This document shows positions 9,437 through 22,181 of a DNA stretch of 59,656 nucleotides, one piece after another. The position numbers and the translations under genes were made by a program. Within the stretch, counting starts at the first letter, position 1, and each line of letters begins with the position of its first letter. Under the pieces are notes generated by a model that saw only the letters and a program-made list of their open reading frames with translations, was not told where the DNA came from and searched no databases. The stretch comes from Acinetobacter schindleri CIP 107287 (GTDB taxonomy: Bacteria > Pseudomonadota > Gammaproteobacteria > Pseudomonadales > Moraxellaceae): assembly GCF_000368625.1 (NCBI RefSeq), contig NZ_KB849577.1, forward strand, positions 1 through 59,656. The letters run 5' to 3'.

Positions 9437-10057
9437 ATGAGCACCCCAATGAAATTTAAGCAAATTCTCCAAAATAGCGTACTACCTTTTGCCCTTTTTG
9501 CAGGTGCATTGAGTTTGCTGGGATGTGATCAGGTTTCTGCCCCTGCTTCATATACTGAAAAACCGGACCAACAGGATGTAGCAGAAGAACAGACAGCAGT
9601 ATCAGAAAATACTGAAGTGCAGCAATCTTCTGCAGACCTTAAAAGTGGCAATATGTTCTACATCATACGTGATGTGGCCGATTTGCAGTTAAAGGCTGGT
9701 GATTACGTGACTCAGCTGAAGCAAACCCAGACTGAACTGGAAACTGCAGTCAGTGAAAAAGATACTTCTCAATTGCAGAGCGCCGCAATGCAATTGCAAC
9801 AGCAATTAAAAGGCTTTAACCAGACTTTAAGTGGCTTAAACTTGAAAAGTCAGGAAGTTGATCAGGTACGTAGCAACCTGATGAATGCCAACCAGCAAGC
9901 ATTGGCATCTCCTTTCCTGAATGGCCAGATGGATTTCAGCCAAGTGGATTTCCAGAAGCTGGAAAAACAGATGGGAAATATCCAGTCTGAAATGATCAAG
10001 CTGGCCGCAATGATGATTCCTGAGAAACAATCCCAGGCAGCGGAACAGGAAAGTTGA
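9437..10057 (+). CDS. Putative lipoprotein, coiled-coil
   Basis: A 206-residue protein with a lipoprotein signal ending in LSLLGC (Cys about residue 30), an acidic linker rich in Glu/Gln/Ser, then a helical region with repeated Leu/Gln heptad-like spacing (KQTQTELETAVSEKD, LQLQQQLKGF). A second start at 9449 is possible. It probably sits on the periplasmic face of a membrane. I do not recognise a characterised family. It is convergent with the dehydrogenase gene, with two hairpins between them. Confidence 0.65.
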   Translation: MSTPMKFKQILQNSVLPFALFAGALSLLGCDQVSAPASYTEKPDQQDVAEEQTAVSENTEVQQSSADLKSGNMFYIIRDVADLQLKAGDYVTQLKQTQTELETAVSEKDTSQLQSAAMQLQQQLKGFNQTLSGLNLKSQEVDQVRSNLMNANQQALASPFLNGQMDFSQVDFQKLEKQMGNIQSEMIKLAAMMIPEKQSQAAEQES

Positions 10058-10090
10058 TCTCAGTTTTATAGATGACCTAGGCTCCCTGAT

Positions 10091-10115
10091 AAACCAGTCA
10101 CCAGACTGGTTTATT
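10091..10115 (+). terminator. Terminator after lipoprotein gene
   Basis: AAACCAGTC / GACTGGTTT stem (9 bp, loop ACCA) followed by ATTACT. Confidence 0.65.
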
Positions 10116-10136
10116 ACTATTAAATATAGATTAATA

Positions 10137-10165
10137 GAAGAAGCGGTTTAGTAAGCCGCTTCTTT
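10137..10165. terminator. Bidirectional terminator, convergent pair
   Basis: GAAGCGG (10140-10146) pairs with CCGCTTC (10156-10162) with flanking A and T residues. It serves the lipoprotein gene on the plus strand and the dehydrogenase on the minus strand. Confidence 0.65.
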
Positions 10166-10191
10166 ACTGGAAGGATAAGGCAGAAAAGTCA

Positions 10192-11568
10192 TTATTCTTT
10201 AGGACTTTTCACGACGACTAAACGTTTTTGGGTGAATTCTCTGAAACCGTCAATCGATAATTCATGCCCATAACCAGAGTTTTTGATACCACCAAATGGC
10301 AGCTCTGGTGCGGTATCGGTAAACCAGTTAATCCAGATCATGCCGGTTTCAACTCGTGAAGCCAGTTTTTTGGCACGCTCGATATCTTGAGAATGAATCA
10401 CACCGCCCAAACCATAGTGCGAATCGTTGGCAATCGAAACAATTTCATCTTCATCCTTCGCGACATAAATCTGGGCAACCGGCCCAAAGAATTCTTCATA
10501 CCAGGCCGGATTATCACGGCTGATATTTTCCAGAATTGTCGGCTCATAAAAGTTACCTGCATGCTCAATGGGTTTACCACCTGTCAGCACAGTAGCACCA
10601 TGCGCTACCGCCTTATCAACCTGTTTGGTCAGTTTTTCCAGAGCGTCAGCTGATGATAAGGGTGCCAGTGTCGTTTCAGGGTCGAGTGGGTCACCAATTT
10701 TCAGTTCCTGAAAAGCTTTCAGCATACCTGCTTTAAATTCATCAGCGATTTTTTCATGCAAAATAAAACGTTTGGCCGCAGTGCAGACTTGGCCTGAGTT
10801 ATTTACCCGGGCCTGACAGCCAATTTTAATGGCTTTTTCCAGATCAGCATCATCTAGCACAATAAAGACATCATTACCACCAAGTTCCAAGGTGGATTTT
10901 TTAATGTATTTACCGGCCTGTTCTGCTACGGCACTTCCGGCACCTTCTGAACCCGTCAAGGCTACACCCTGTACACGCGGATCAGCAATAATCTCTTGAA
11001 CCTGATCAGAACTGATAAACAGGTTAATCCAGACACCTCTTGGTGCACCTGCTTCCAGCACCAGCTTTTCAAAGGCTTCAGCACATTGCGGCACAATACC
11101 AGCATGTTTGGCTAGGACCGGATTGCCAATTGCGCAGTTTGGGGCAAAGACACGCATCAATTGATAGAACGGAAAGTTCCATGGTTCAACGGCCATCACA
11201 ATACCTAGAGGATGATGCTCTACCCATGCTTCGCCGAGTTCCGTTTCATAAGACACCGGAGCTAGAAACTCTTTGGCATGATCAGCAAAGTATTCGGCAA
11301 TTTTGGCGCAAGATTCGATTTCGCCTTCACTCTGTTTAATCAGTTTACCCATATCCAGCGTCATGAGCTTAGCCAGTTCGGTTTTTTGTTCACGTAATTT
11401 TTGCGCGACCTTCCTCAGCACTTCAATACGGTGATCAATCTGTTGGGGCCAGTCTGACTTGAGAATTTGTTCTGCCTGATCCAGCGCATTTTGTATATGC
11501 TCATCTGTATGTGGCGGATATTCTTTCAATTTTTGATTGGTAAATGGGTTAATAGATTGATATGCCAT
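10192..11568 (-). CDS. NAD(P)-dependent succinate-semialdehyde-type dehydrogenase
   Basis: A 458-residue aldehyde dehydrogenase. The cofactor and catalytic segments are all present: [31 protein letters not shown] (general-base Glu), [13 protein letters not shown] (nucleophilic Cys) and [16 protein letters not shown]. The best fit is the GabD/YneI (Sad) group that oxidises succinate semialdehyde to succinate. The length matches the shorter YneI-like form (about 460 residues). The true substrate is inference because no catabolic genes adjoin it. A ribosome site AGGGAAAG precedes the start. Confidence 0.85.
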   Translation of the reverse strand: MAYQSINPFTNQKLKEYPPHTDEHIQNALDQAEQILKSDWPQQIDHRIEVLRKVAQKLREQKTELAKLMTLDMGKLIKQSEGEIESCAKIAEYFADHAKEFLAPVSYETELGEAWVEHHPLGIVMAVEPWNFPFYQLMRVFAPNCAIGNPVLAKHAGIVPQCAEAFEKLVLEAGAPRGVWINLFISSDQVQEIIADPRVQGVALTGSEGAGSAVAEQAGKYIKKSTLELGGNDVFIVLDDADLEKAIKIGCQARVNNSGQVCTAAKRFILHEKIADEFKAGMLKAFQELKIGDPLDPETTLAPLSSADALEKLTKQVDKAVAHGATVLTGGKPIEHAGNFYEPTILENISRDNPAWYEEFFGPVAQIYVAKDEDEIVSIANDSHYGLGGVIHSQDIERAKKLASRVETGMIWINWFTDTAPELPFGGIKNSGYGHELSIDGFREFTQKRLVVVKSPKE

Positions 11569-11825
11569 GACTTTCCCTTTTTCAATTATAAGTTTTGCTT
11601 GTTTTCGACCTCTTTAAATCAATTCAAACAAGCTTGCATCTGGGGTAGTCACTTAACTTAGCATTGATTTTTTTATGTTCAGGGAATGTTTACAGATTGG
11701 TTCAAAACATTACCGAGAAAGGGTAAAAGTTATATCGAGTGGTACAAAAGGAAATTTGAGCAACTTCTAAAAGTTAAGAGTTATCAAGTTTGAATGAAAA
11801 TTTTTATGACATATTTAAGGTAAAG

Positions 11826-11863
11826 ATTCTAGGAAATAGAAAATTTTTAATTAAATCTAGAAT
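11826..11863. repeat. Inverted repeat upstream of SIR2 gene
   Basis: ATTCTAG (11826-11832) and CTAGAAT (11857-11863) face each other across 24 nt, about 65-100 nt before the SIR2 start. This could be an operator or simply chance in AT-rich DNA. The rest of the 358-nt gap 11569-11926 shows no gene, no integrase and no clear promoter. Confidence 0.3.
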
Positions 11864-11926
11864 ATGACTATTTTTTTAATACGAAAAAAACCATAATAAA
11901 AACAATGATTTTAAAAGAATATATAA

Positions 11927-13129
11927 ATGAGTATCAAATTTTATAGAAGTACACCTAATGAAAAATTTATCCCTCACAAGGACGATGAGGCTGATCAACA
12001 AGCTAATGACTTAAGTGATCTTAAAATAAAACTTAAAACAGCACTTCAAATGCCTAATATTATGGTACTTGCAGGTAGTGGTACTTCTTTAGGTTCACCT
12101 ATAAATGGTCCATCGATGTGGAATTTATGGGAGCGATGCACCAAAGATGACATGCATGAACTAAGTAATAAAGCTTTTAGCGAGAGTAAGTATGATACTT
12201 ATGTAGTTGAAGAAAAATATAAAAATATTGAAGAATGTCTTTCCCATTGTGAATCTTTTATTCAAATCACAAAAGAAGACGACTGCATATCAACAAGAGA
12301 ATTTGTCCTAAGTTGTAAAAAAAAGATTTTAGAAGCCTGCCAATTTATTACGAATGAACAAGAACAATTGACTAAACATCGTGAATTTATTAGGAAATTG
12401 TCCCGAAGAAAATCAAAAGACCCTCGTATTAAGTTATTTACAACAAACTACGATACATGTTTTGAAACAGCTGCTAGTAAATTAGGGATTACTGTTATAG
12501 ATGGTTTTTCTTTTTCATTTCCTCGTATATATGATCCGAAGTTCTTTGATCTAGATATCATCAAAAGAAGTCCGACAATAAACTTAAACAATCCTCAATA
12601 TCTTGAAGGCGTGTTTCAGCTATACAAGTTGCATGGATCTGTTAATTGGAAAAGAGAAAATGGCTACCCAGTCCAACAGGTTGATAAGGTAGAAGCTGAA
12701 CAAAGTTGTATGATTTTTCCAGCTAAAGGTAAATACCAGCAATCATATGTACAGCCACACCTAGAACTAATCTCTAGATTTAACCATGCGCTACGAGAGC
12801 CTAATACGTGTTTAATTATTGTTGGATTTGGCTTTAACGACGATCATCTATCTGAACCTATCCTTTCTGCCATTTATTCAAATCCACATCTTAAAGTTAT
12901 TATTTGCACACCAACTCTAAAAAATGACTTTCTAAAAGATGCCAACTCCACTTCACCGTATTGGGAGAGATTAAAACATGTTGCAGACACTCGAAAAAAT
13001 GATGAAATAATCTTTATAAATAGTGATTTTGGAAAACTATCAGAAATTATTCCTGATTTAACAGCATTATCACCTGCTGAAAATCTTTACGAGAATCTCC
13101 AAAAAGCATTTGGAGGTCATCATGTTTAA
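11927..13129 (+). CDS. SIR2-domain NADase of SIR2-HerA defence system
   Basis: A 400-residue SIR2-family protein. Sirtuin-fold motifs are visible: VLAGSGTSLG (about residue 48, NAD-binding), FTTNYDTCFE (about 169), YKLHGSVNW (about 232, with the catalytic-position His) and IIVGFGFNDDHLSEPI near residue 300. This is the pattern of bacterial defence SIR2 proteins that hydrolyse NAD+ on phage infection rather than deacetylate proteins. Its stop overlaps the HerA start by 8 nt (ATGTTTAA), so the two are translationally coupled. The sequence is visibly richer in A/T than its neighbours, which suggests horizontal acquisition. Function follows from the known SIR2-HerA family. Confidence 0.87.
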   Translation: MSIKFYRSTPNEKFIPHKDDEADQQANDLSDLKIKLKTALQMPNIMVLAGSGTSLGSPINGPSMWNLWERCTKDDMHELSNKAFSESKYDTYVVEEKYKNIEECLSHCESFIQITKEDDCISTREFVLSCKKKILEACQFITNEQEQLTKHREFIRKLSRRKSKDPRIKLFTTNYDTCFETAASKLGITVIDGFSFSFPRIYDPKFFDLDIIKRSPTINLNNPQYLEGVFQLYKLHGSVNWKRENGYPVQQVDKVEAEQSCMIFPAKGKYQQSYVQPHLELISRFNHALREPNTCLIIVGFGFNDDHLSEPILSAIYSNPHLKVIICTPTLKNDFLKDANSTSPYWERLKHVADTRKNDEIIFINSDFGKLSEIIPDLTALSPAENLYENLQKAFGGHHV

Positions 13130-14783
13130 TGGAATTTTACAACCTGAACTGATGTTTGGAAAAGTAAATTCAATTAATGCTAGCAGTATTCAATTCAAAT
13201 ACATCAATGACAATCATGAACCTACATATTTTGGTGGAAATCGTTATGGCAAAGGTGAAGTTGGTGAATTTGTTATTATTGAAAGCCAAGTCAACTTAGT
13301 TTTAGGACGTATCATAGAAATAAAGAAAGATGATTTAGCGAAGTCAAATTTGGATATCGTAGGCCGTGTACAACTTCTTGGAACAATCCAAATGGATGAT
13401 CTAAGAGTATCAGCAGGTGTGGATTACTATCCAAGTATAAATGATTTAATTTATTCAGCACCGCATGAATTTATTGCAAAAATTCCTCAGAAAATGCAAA
13501 AAGGAGATCCAAATATAAATTTACATATTGGATCAATTTTAAATGACAGTTGTGGAATTTCTATAACACCGGAAAAACTATTTGGACGTCATTTAGGTAT
13601 TTTAGGTGCAACGGGCGGAGGAAAAAGCTATACGACAGCTCGAATCTTAGAAGAATGTTTAAGATTTAACTCCAAAATCATCTTATTAGACCCAACTGGT
13701 GAATATAGTAAATTTGAGGATAATTCAGTAACTAATGTTCACTTAGGTAGTCCAACTAATCCTGCCGAAAGCTCTACTGCCATAAAAATACCACCTGATT
13801 GCTTTGAAGAAAGTGATTTTATAGCTTTGTTCGAACCAGCAGGAAAATCCCAAGGTCCAAAGTTTAGAGAAGCTATTAGAAGTCTAAGGCTCGTTAAGCT
13901 TCTTGAACAGAATTCTCTGCATTCTGAAATGATTCAAAATGGAGTTTTCATAAAAATTGGACAACCTGAAGAAAATTATAAGATTGCCATAAGATCAATT
14001 CGCGATCGGTACTTGTTAGAAATACCCCATACCCCTTTTGACCCCACAAAATTATGTGCACAAATCAAAGAAGAGTATGTAACCTTAAGAGGTACAAATT
14101 ATATAGCAGACGATTTCAATTTTAATCACTGCTTATCATTACTAACTCGAATTAACGGTCTAATTAATTCACATACTTTTAGATTTGTTTTCGAACAAAA
14201 CCAAAATTCATCTCTTTTAGATGAATTGAATATTTTCTATAGCGACTCTAGTAAAAAACTTTTACGAATAGATATGAGTGCAATTGGTTTCGAATTTAAG
14301 GCTCGAGAAGTTATTTCTAATGTCATTGGTCGATTACTATTAAATAAAGCACGAGAATTATCTTTTATAGAGAAACCACTAGTTATTTTCCTAGATGAAG
14401 CACATAACTTCATAGGAAAAACAATTGGTAATGAAGATACCTTAGCAAAACTTGATGCTTTTGAGCTTATTGCAAAAGAAGGTCGAAAATTTGGTTTAAA
14501 TATCTGCTTAGCAACTCAAAGACCTCGAGATATTACGGAAGGTGTTCTTAGCCAACTTGGAACTTTAATTGTTCATCGTCTCACAAACGATCGAGATCGT
14601 GAGATTGTAGAAAGAGCATGTGGTGAAATTGATAAAGCAGCTTCTGACTTCCTTCCAAGCTTACAACCTGGCGAAGCTGTCATCATTGGCAATGACTTCC
14701 CTATTCCACTAACTATAAATATTAAGAAACCCACAATTAAACCAAATTCAAAAGGTGCAAACTTTCAAGAAAATTGGGCATAA
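13122..14783 (+). CDS. HerA-like ATPase of SIR2-HerA defence system
   Basis: 553 residues from ATG 13122, preceded by GGAGG; the ATG overlaps the SIR2 stop. An N-terminal HAS-barrel-like beta domain (about 1-140) is followed by a FtsK/HerA RecA-like core: Walker A GATGGGKSYT (about 160), Walker B FLDEAHN (about 425), and the distal ATQRPRDITEGVLSQ and HRLTNDRDREIVE segments. HerA proteins form hexameric DNA translocases. In SIR2-HerA systems the hexamer assembles with SIR2 into a large complex that degrades DNA and/or depletes NAD. A bidirectional terminator separates it from atpC. Confidence 0.87.
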   Translation: MFNGILQPELMFGKVNSINASSIQFKYINDNHEPTYFGGNRYGKGEVGEFVIIESQVNLVLGRIIEIKKDDLAKSNLDIVGRVQLLGTIQMDDLRVSAGVDYYPSINDLIYSAPHEFIAKIPQKMQKGDPNINLHIGSILNDSCGISITPEKLFGRHLGILGATGGGKSYTTARILEECLRFNSKIILLDPTGEYSKFEDNSVTNVHLGSPTNPAESSTAIKIPPDCFEESDFIALFEPAGKSQGPKFREAIRSLRLVKLLEQNSLHSEMIQNGVFIKIGQPEENYKIAIRSIRDRYLLEIPHTPFDPTKLCAQIKEEYVTLRGTNYIADDFNFNHCLSLLTRINGLINSHTFRFVFEQNQNSSLLDELNIFYSDSSKKLLRIDMSAIGFEFKAREVISNVIGRLLLNKARELSFIEKPLVIFLDEAHNFIGKTIGNEDTLAKLDAFELIAKEGRKFGLNICLATQRPRDITEGVLSQLGTLIVHRLTNDRDREIVERACGEIDKAASDFLPSLQPGEAVIIGNDFPIPLTINIKKPTIKPNSKGANFQENWA

Positions 14784-14784
14784 A

Positions 14785-14806
14785 AAACCACCCTTTCGGG
14801 TGGTTT
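14785..14806. terminator. Bidirectional terminator between herA and atpC
   Basis: AAACCACCC, loop TTTC, GGGTGGTTT: a perfect 9-bp stem with A-run and T-run flanks, able to stop both convergent units. Confidence 0.85.
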
Positions 14807-14826
14807 CTTCAATCTCAAACCAGCAA

Positions 14827-15246
14827 TTACATTGCGCGGTTTTTGATTTTTCGGATCGTTTCCAGCTGAGCAGCAGTTTCTGCAAGAGCAGCCAAAGCAG
14901 CAGCAGCGTCCAAATCGCCCTTTTGATTTGCTAGCAATTGTTCAGCGTGTTTACGCGCTTCAATAATTGCCGCTTCATCCAAGTTTTCTGCACGGACTGC
15001 TGTATCAGCAAGAACCGTAACAACATGCGGTTGAACTTCTAGAACACCACCAGATACATAGATTAATTCTTCTGTACCGTTTTCCAAAATAACGCGGATC
15101 GCGCCAGGTTGGAGCAAAGTTACCAGCGGAGCGTGACCAGGCATAATACCTAACTCGCCGCCAGCACCTTTAGCAATTAGCATAGTTACAGTGCCTGAGT
15201 ACAAAGACTCTTGAACACTTACAACGTCACATTGCATAGTCGCCAT
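14827..15246 (-). CDS. atpC: F1Fo ATP synthase subunit epsilon
   Basis: 139 residues. This is the central-stalk subunit that couples rotation to catalysis and can inhibit ATP hydrolysis. The N-terminal beta sandwich (MQCDVVSVQESLYSG, GELGIMPGHAPLVTLLQPG) and the C-terminal helical hairpin (residues 90-139) are both present. It is the last gene of the atp operon, 26 nt after atpD. Confidence 0.97.
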   Translation of the reverse strand: MATMQCDVVSVQESLYSGTVTMLIAKGAGGELGIMPGHAPLVTLLQPGAIRVILENGTEELIYVSGGVLEVQPHVVTVLADTAVRAENLDEAAIIEARKHAEQLLANQKGDLDAAAALAALAETAAQLETIRKIKNRAM

Positions 15247-15272
15247 GAGAATCTCCTAAATTAGGGAACTAA

Positions 15273-16682
<1,410 letters not shown>

Positions 16683-16697
16683 TCAAACTAATATATG

Positions 16698-17567
16698 TTA
16701 AACGGCAGCGGCACCACCAACGATCTCAGAAATTTCCTGAGTAATCGCGGCTTGACGCAGCTTGTTATAAATAAGTTGCAGGTTCTTGATCAAATCACCA
16801 GCGTTGTCTGTTGCAGCTTTCATTGCAACCATACGAGCAGACTGCTCACACGCGATGTTTTCGATCACACCTTGATACACCACAGACTCGATGTAACGAA
16901 CCAACAAGCCATTTAAAAGCTCTTCAGCTTCAGGCTCGTAGATGTAGTCCCAACCGTATTGACGGTTAAGCGTCTTGTCTTCTTCAGCAGCTGCTAAAGG
17001 AACAAGCTGTTCGATCTTTTGGTTTTGAGTCATGGCGTTGACAAAGCCGTTAGATACTAGATAAATACGATCTAACTCGCCTTTATCGTAAGCGTCTAAC
17101 ATCACCTGTACAGAACCAGATAACTGTTCAAGACTTGGAGTGTCACCCACTTGAGTGGTCGCACCAAGTACTTTACCGCCGTAGTTTTTAAAAAACGAAA
17201 CCGCTTTTTGACCAATCAAAGCAAATTGAACTTCAATTGACTGCTCTTGTTGCTGTTGAACGTGTTTTACCACTTTCTTGAACAAGTTAATGTTCAAACC
17301 ACCAGCAAGTCCGCGATCTGATGACACGATGATATAGCCAACGCGCTTTACAGGACGTTCAACCATATAACGGTGTTTGTATTCAGGATTCGCTTGAACC
17401 AAGTGAGCAATTACACGGTGCATATTTTCGGCATACGGACGGCCTTGAGCCATGCGCTCTTGCGCACGACGCATCTTAGAAGCTGCTACCATCTGCATCG
17501 CGCGAGTAATTTTCTGCGTGCTTTTGATACTAGCTACTTTGGCGCGAATTTCTTTTAAATTTGCCAT
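16698..17567 (-). CDS. atpG: F1Fo ATP synthase subunit gamma
   Basis: 289 residues, the rotating central shaft. The N-terminal coiled coil [20 protein letters not shown] and the C-terminal helix ([17 protein letters not shown]…[21 protein letters not shown]) are the conserved ends that insert into the alpha/beta hexamer. Central Rossmann-like region [14 protein letters not shown]. Same strand as the rest of the operon, 87 nt after atpA. Confidence 0.97.
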   Translation of the reverse strand: MANLKEIRAKVASIKSTQKITRAMQMVAASKMRRAQERMAQGRPYAENMHRVIAHLVQANPEYKHRYMVERPVKRVGYIIVSSDRGLAGGLNINLFKKVVKHVQQQQEQSIEVQFALIGQKAVSFFKNYGGKVLGATTQVGDTPSLEQLSGSVQVMLDAYDKGELDRIYLVSNGFVNAMTQNQKIEQLVPLAAAEEDKTLNRQYGWDYIYEPEAEELLNGLLVRYIESVVYQGVIENIACEQSARMVAMKAATDNAGDLIKNLQLIYNKLRQAAITQEISEIVGGAAAV

Positions 17568-17654
17568 ACGCTTAACCTAGTATTCGAAGGCCCTTTCGAG
17601 CCCTCGAAGGTTGATTCCGTGAACCAAACCAACACTAATTAGCAAGTTGCTATA

Positions 17655-19199
17655 TTAGTAAGTTTGAGTCGCTTTGAACTTTTCAATACCCGCTTTGAAT
17701 TCAGCTTCGATATCTTTGTCCCAAGCACCAGTCTCGTCAACTTTTTGCATAACTGCAGCATGTTCTGAACGGAAGTAAGCAATTAACGCAGCATCAAAGT
17801 CTACGATTTTCTTCACTTCTACGTCAGCCATATAGCCTTCGTTAGATGCATAAACTGATACAGCTTGGTCAGCGATTGAGTATGGAGCATATTGTTTTTG
17901 CTTCATAAGCTCAGTTACGCGTTGACCGTGTTCAAGCTGTTTACGAGTTGCTTCGTCAAGGTCAGAAGCGAACTGAGCAAACGCTGCCAATTCACGGTAC
18001 TGTGCAAGTGCAGTACGGATACCACCAGACAATTTCTTGATGACTTTAGTCTGCGCAGAACCACCAACACGAGATACAGAGATACCCGCGTTCACAGCAG
18101 GACGAATACCCGCGTTGAACAATGATGTTTCAAGGAAGATCTGACCGTCAGTAATCGAAATTACGTTGGTTGGTACGAATGCAGATACGTCACCCGCTTG
18201 AGTTTCAATAATCGGCAATGCAGTTAATGAACCAGTTTGGCCTTTAACTTCACCGTTAGTGAATTTCTCAACGTAGTCAGCAGATACACGAGAAGCACGT
18301 TCAAGTAGACGTGAATGTAGATAGAACACGTCACCTGGGTAAGCTTCACGACCTGGTGGACGACGAAGAAGCAATGAAATTTGACGATATGCTACAGCTT
18401 GTTTAGACAAGTCATCATAGATGATCAGAGCATCTTCACCGCGGTCACGGAAGTATTCGCCCATTGTACAGCCTGAGTACGGAGCAAGGAAAAGCATTGC
18501 TGCTGGATCCGCTGCCGCTGCTGCTACAACAGTTGTATACGCCATAGCGCCAGTTTCTTCTAGCTTGCGCACAACGTTAGCGATAGTCGATTGTTTTTGA
18601 CCAATTGCTACGTATACACATTTAATGCCAGAGTTTTTCTGAGCGATGATCGCATCGATCGCCATAGCTGTTTTACCAGTTTGACGGTCACCAATGATCA
18701 ACTCACGTTGACCACGGCCTACAGGGATCATGGTATCTACTGATTTATAACCAGTTTGTACAGGTTGATCCACTGATTGACGCCAAATTACGCCTGGTGC
18801 TACTTTTTCAACAGCATCAGTTAATTTTGCATCAATTGGGCCTTTACCATCAATCGGGTTACCCAAAGCATCTACTACACGGCCTAAAAGTTCTGGACCA
18901 ACCGGAACTTCTAATACACGACCTGTGCAACGCGCTTTTTGACCTTCTTGAAGGTTTAAGTAGTTACCTAAAACAACGACGCCCACTGAATCCTGTTCTA
19001 GGTTCAGTGCCATACCGTATAAGCCGCCGTCGAATTCGATCATTTCACCGTACATTGCATCAGCAAGGCCGTGAATACGCACAATACCGTCGGATACCAT
19101 AACAATGGTACCTTCGTTTTTAGCGGTCGCGCTGGTGTCCAGATCGCCGATACGCTGTTTAATGAGCGCACTGATCTCGGATGGATTCAGTTGTTGCAT
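17655..19199 (-). CDS. atpA: F1Fo ATP synthase subunit alpha
   Basis: 514 residues from ATG 19199, which has GAGGT upstream and gives the normal [11 protein letters not shown] terminus; the reading frame stays open to 19214 but that start is less likely. This is the non-catalytic nucleotide-binding subunit. Walker [16 protein letters not shown] (about residue 170), the arginine-finger region [10 protein letters not shown] and the segment [27 protein letters not shown] are canonical. Confidence 0.98.
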   Translation of the reverse strand: MQQLNPSEISALIKQRIGDLDTSATAKNEGTIVMVSDGIVRIHGLADAMYGEMIEFDGGLYGMALNLEQDSVGVVVLGNYLNLQEGQKARCTGRVLEVPVGPELLGRVVDALGNPIDGKGPIDAKLTDAVEKVAPGVIWRQSVDQPVQTGYKSVDTMIPVGRGQRELIIGDRQTGKTAMAIDAIIAQKNSGIKCVYVAIGQKQSTIANVVRKLEETGAMAYTTVVAAAAADPAAMLFLAPYSGCTMGEYFRDRGEDALIIYDDLSKQAVAYRQISLLLRRPPGREAYPGDVFYLHSRLLERASRVSADYVEKFTNGEVKGQTGSLTALPIIETQAGDVSAFVPTNVISITDGQIFLETSLFNAGIRPAVNAGISVSRVGGSAQTKVIKKLSGGIRTALAQYRELAAFAQFASDLDEATRKQLEHGQRVTELMKQKQYAPYSIADQAVSVYASNEGYMADVEVKKIVDFDAALIAYFRSEHAAVMQKVDETGAWDKDIEAEFKAGIEKFKATQTY

Positions 19200-19242
19200 T
19201 GCGCTATACCTCAATCTTTTTAAAGTTCAGTCTTCTTATTTC

Positions 19243-19779
19243 TTAAGCAAGAAGACGAGTACGCATTTTTTCAAGCTTATTAAGCGCAGAATCATCTATC
19301 ACTTGGTCGCCTGCACGAATAACCACACCAGCAATAAGCTCTGGTTTAACATCTATAGAAACATTTACCGCCGCTTCGAATTTTTTCTCTAATGCGTGAG
19401 TAAGGAGTTGTTCCTGTACAGAAGTCAATGGGAATGCTGATTCAATCACAACATCCACAGTATTGTTATTCTGTGATTTGAGCTGTTCATATTCTGCAGC
19501 AATTTCAGGAAGCAAAGCCAAACGTGCGTTTTCAGCAAGCATTGTCAAAAAGTTTGACACTGCAGGCGTTTGGTCTTCGCCTAAAACTTTAGCAAAAAGT
19601 GTCACCTGCTCAGCAGGTGTCAACTCAGGGCGATTTAGATAAGCTGAAAATGCTTCGTCTTGCACCGCAGCACTGAGCAATTCAAGTGCAGTTGACCAAG
19701 AGTCAGCTGTACCTTGCTCAGAAGCGTAAGCAAATGCTGCTTTAGCGTAAGGGCGTGCCAACGTCAAGAGTTCAGCCAT
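19243..19779 (-). CDS. atpH: F1Fo ATP synthase subunit delta
   Basis: 178 residues. This peripheral-stalk subunit joins the b-dimer to the top of F1. The N-terminal helical bundle ([15 protein letters not shown]) and the C-terminal signature [17 protein letters not shown] are present. It is located between atpF (12 nt gap) and atpA, the usual order. Confidence 0.96.
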   Translation of the reverse strand: MAELLTLARPYAKAAFAYASEQGTADSWSTALELLSAAVQDEAFSAYLNRPELTPAEQVTLFAKVLGEDQTPAVSNFLTMLAENARLALLPEIAAEYEQLKSQNNNTVDVVIESAFPLTSVQEQLLTHALEKKFEAAVNVSIDVKPELIAGVVIRAGDQVIDDSALNKLEKMRTRLLA

Positions 19780-19791
19780 AATCCGCCTCTC

Positions 19792-20262
19792 TTAAAGTTT
19801 AGCAGCCAGCTGAGTCAGCATGGCATTGTGAGCTTCTGCGTCAACTTGCTGGCTAAGAATTTTCTCAGCGCCAGCAACTGCAAGAGCAGCCACTTGTTGA
19901 CGTAATTCTTCGCGAGCAGAATTGATTTCAGTATCAACAGCTTCTTTAGCCTGTTGACGAATACGCTCACCTTCAGCTGACGCTTGAGTACGAGCTTCTT
20001 CTACCAATTGCGCTGCACGACGGTTCGCTTGTTCGATCAATTGAGCCGCTTGTGCTTTTGCCGCGTCCAGTTCAGCTTTCACTTGTGCTTGCGCATCTGC
20101 AAGGTCAGCCTTCGCTTTTTCAGCAGCATTTAAGCCATCAGCGATTTTACGCTGACGTTCACTAATCGCATTGATTAGTGGTGGCCATACAAACTTCATG
20201 CAGAATGCGACGAAAATCGCAAACGCAATCGCTTGGCCAAACAATGTGAGGTTGATATTCAT
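19792..20262 (-). CDS. atpF: F1Fo ATP synthase subunit b
   Basis: 156 residues. The peripheral stalk has an N-terminal membrane helix ([27 protein letters not shown]), then a long Ala/Glu/Gln-rich right-handed coiled coil. Length and composition match E. coli AtpF. Confidence 0.97.
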   Translation of the reverse strand: MNINLTLFGQAIAFAIFVAFCMKFVWPPLINAISERQRKIADGLNAAEKAKADLADAQAQVKAELDAAKAQAAQLIEQANRRAAQLVEEARTQASAEGERIRQQAKEAVDTEINSAREELRQQVAALAVAGAEKILSQQVDAEAHNAMLTQLAAKL

Positions 20263-20301
20263 TGCAAATTCCTCAAATAGTGAATTTCGGAATTAAGCTG
20301 A

Positions 20302-20556
<255 letters not shown>

Positions 20557-20630
20557 TCAGAGGTTAGGTTTTATACCAAATTAAGTTAAAAAATTGTGCC
20601 CAACCATCCCGTGACAGTTAGGCAATACCA

Positions 20631-21509
<879 letters not shown>

Positions 21510-21609
21510 TCACACCTGGTCAATGTCAAAAACTAATGAAACTTACGAATATCGCGTGCTGCTTGATATCTCGCTTATTTCTGAAAAAACTTTTCAATTT
21601 TTGCTGCGC

Positions 21610-22008
21610 TTAAACTCGTCTTTGTAGACGTGACACCCAAAACGGAGCGACCCACGACATGGCTTGAACGAGTATAAAACCACAAAACAATGCAACCGGG
21701 GATAACGGCTTGACATTGCTTAAAATCAAAATGAATCCAACAATCACAATTGCAAACTTACCGAGCATGCCCCTATACATGTTCGATAGAACTTGTTTGG
21801 AAGCTCGCGCGCCCGCAGCACGAAACGACTGCCAGCTAAAGTAGCAGGTCGCCAGCCAACATACGAATGCACCCAAGGCTGCACTCAAGGCTGCGGTTGT
21901 GTCCTTCAGAACCCAACCTAACAACGCTGAAACGGGTATCATTACTGCTTGCAAGATGACTAAAGCTTTCGCTAATCGTCGGTCAATCAAGCGACTAGTT
22001 CGGCTCAT
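21610..22008 (-). CDS. atpI: ATP synthase protein I
   Basis: 132 residues with four hydrophobic helices and a basic N terminus (MSRTSRLIDRRLAKAL). AtpI assists c-ring assembly and is the usual first gene of the atp operon. Sequence conservation is low in this family, so the assignment rests on size, topology and position. Confidence 0.88.
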   Translation of the reverse strand: MSRTSRLIDRRLAKALVILQAVMIPVSALLGWVLKDTTAALSAALGAFVCWLATCYFSWQSFRAAGARASKQVLSNMYRGMLGKFAIVIVGFILILSNVKPLSPVALFCGFILVQAMSWVAPFWVSRLQRRV

Positions 22009-22072
22009 TATTTATTCACTCACAGCAATCATGCTTGACAAGTTTAGCTGATGATTATTTTTAATCGCAGGC

Positions 22073-22101
22073 ATTATAGAGTTACACCCCTTAACATGCA
22101 A
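22073..22101 (-). promoter_or_regulatory. Promoter of the atp operon
   Basis: On the minus strand TTGCAT (22096-22101) and a perfect TATAAT (22073-22078) are 17 nt apart, about 65 nt upstream of the atpI start. Confidence 0.7.
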
Positions 22102-22181
22102 TCTTTTCCCGAGCTTAGCTTCGAAAAATTCGATGGTTCAATCGTTTCTAAACTAAGCAAAACTCGATCACTTTTTAATCA

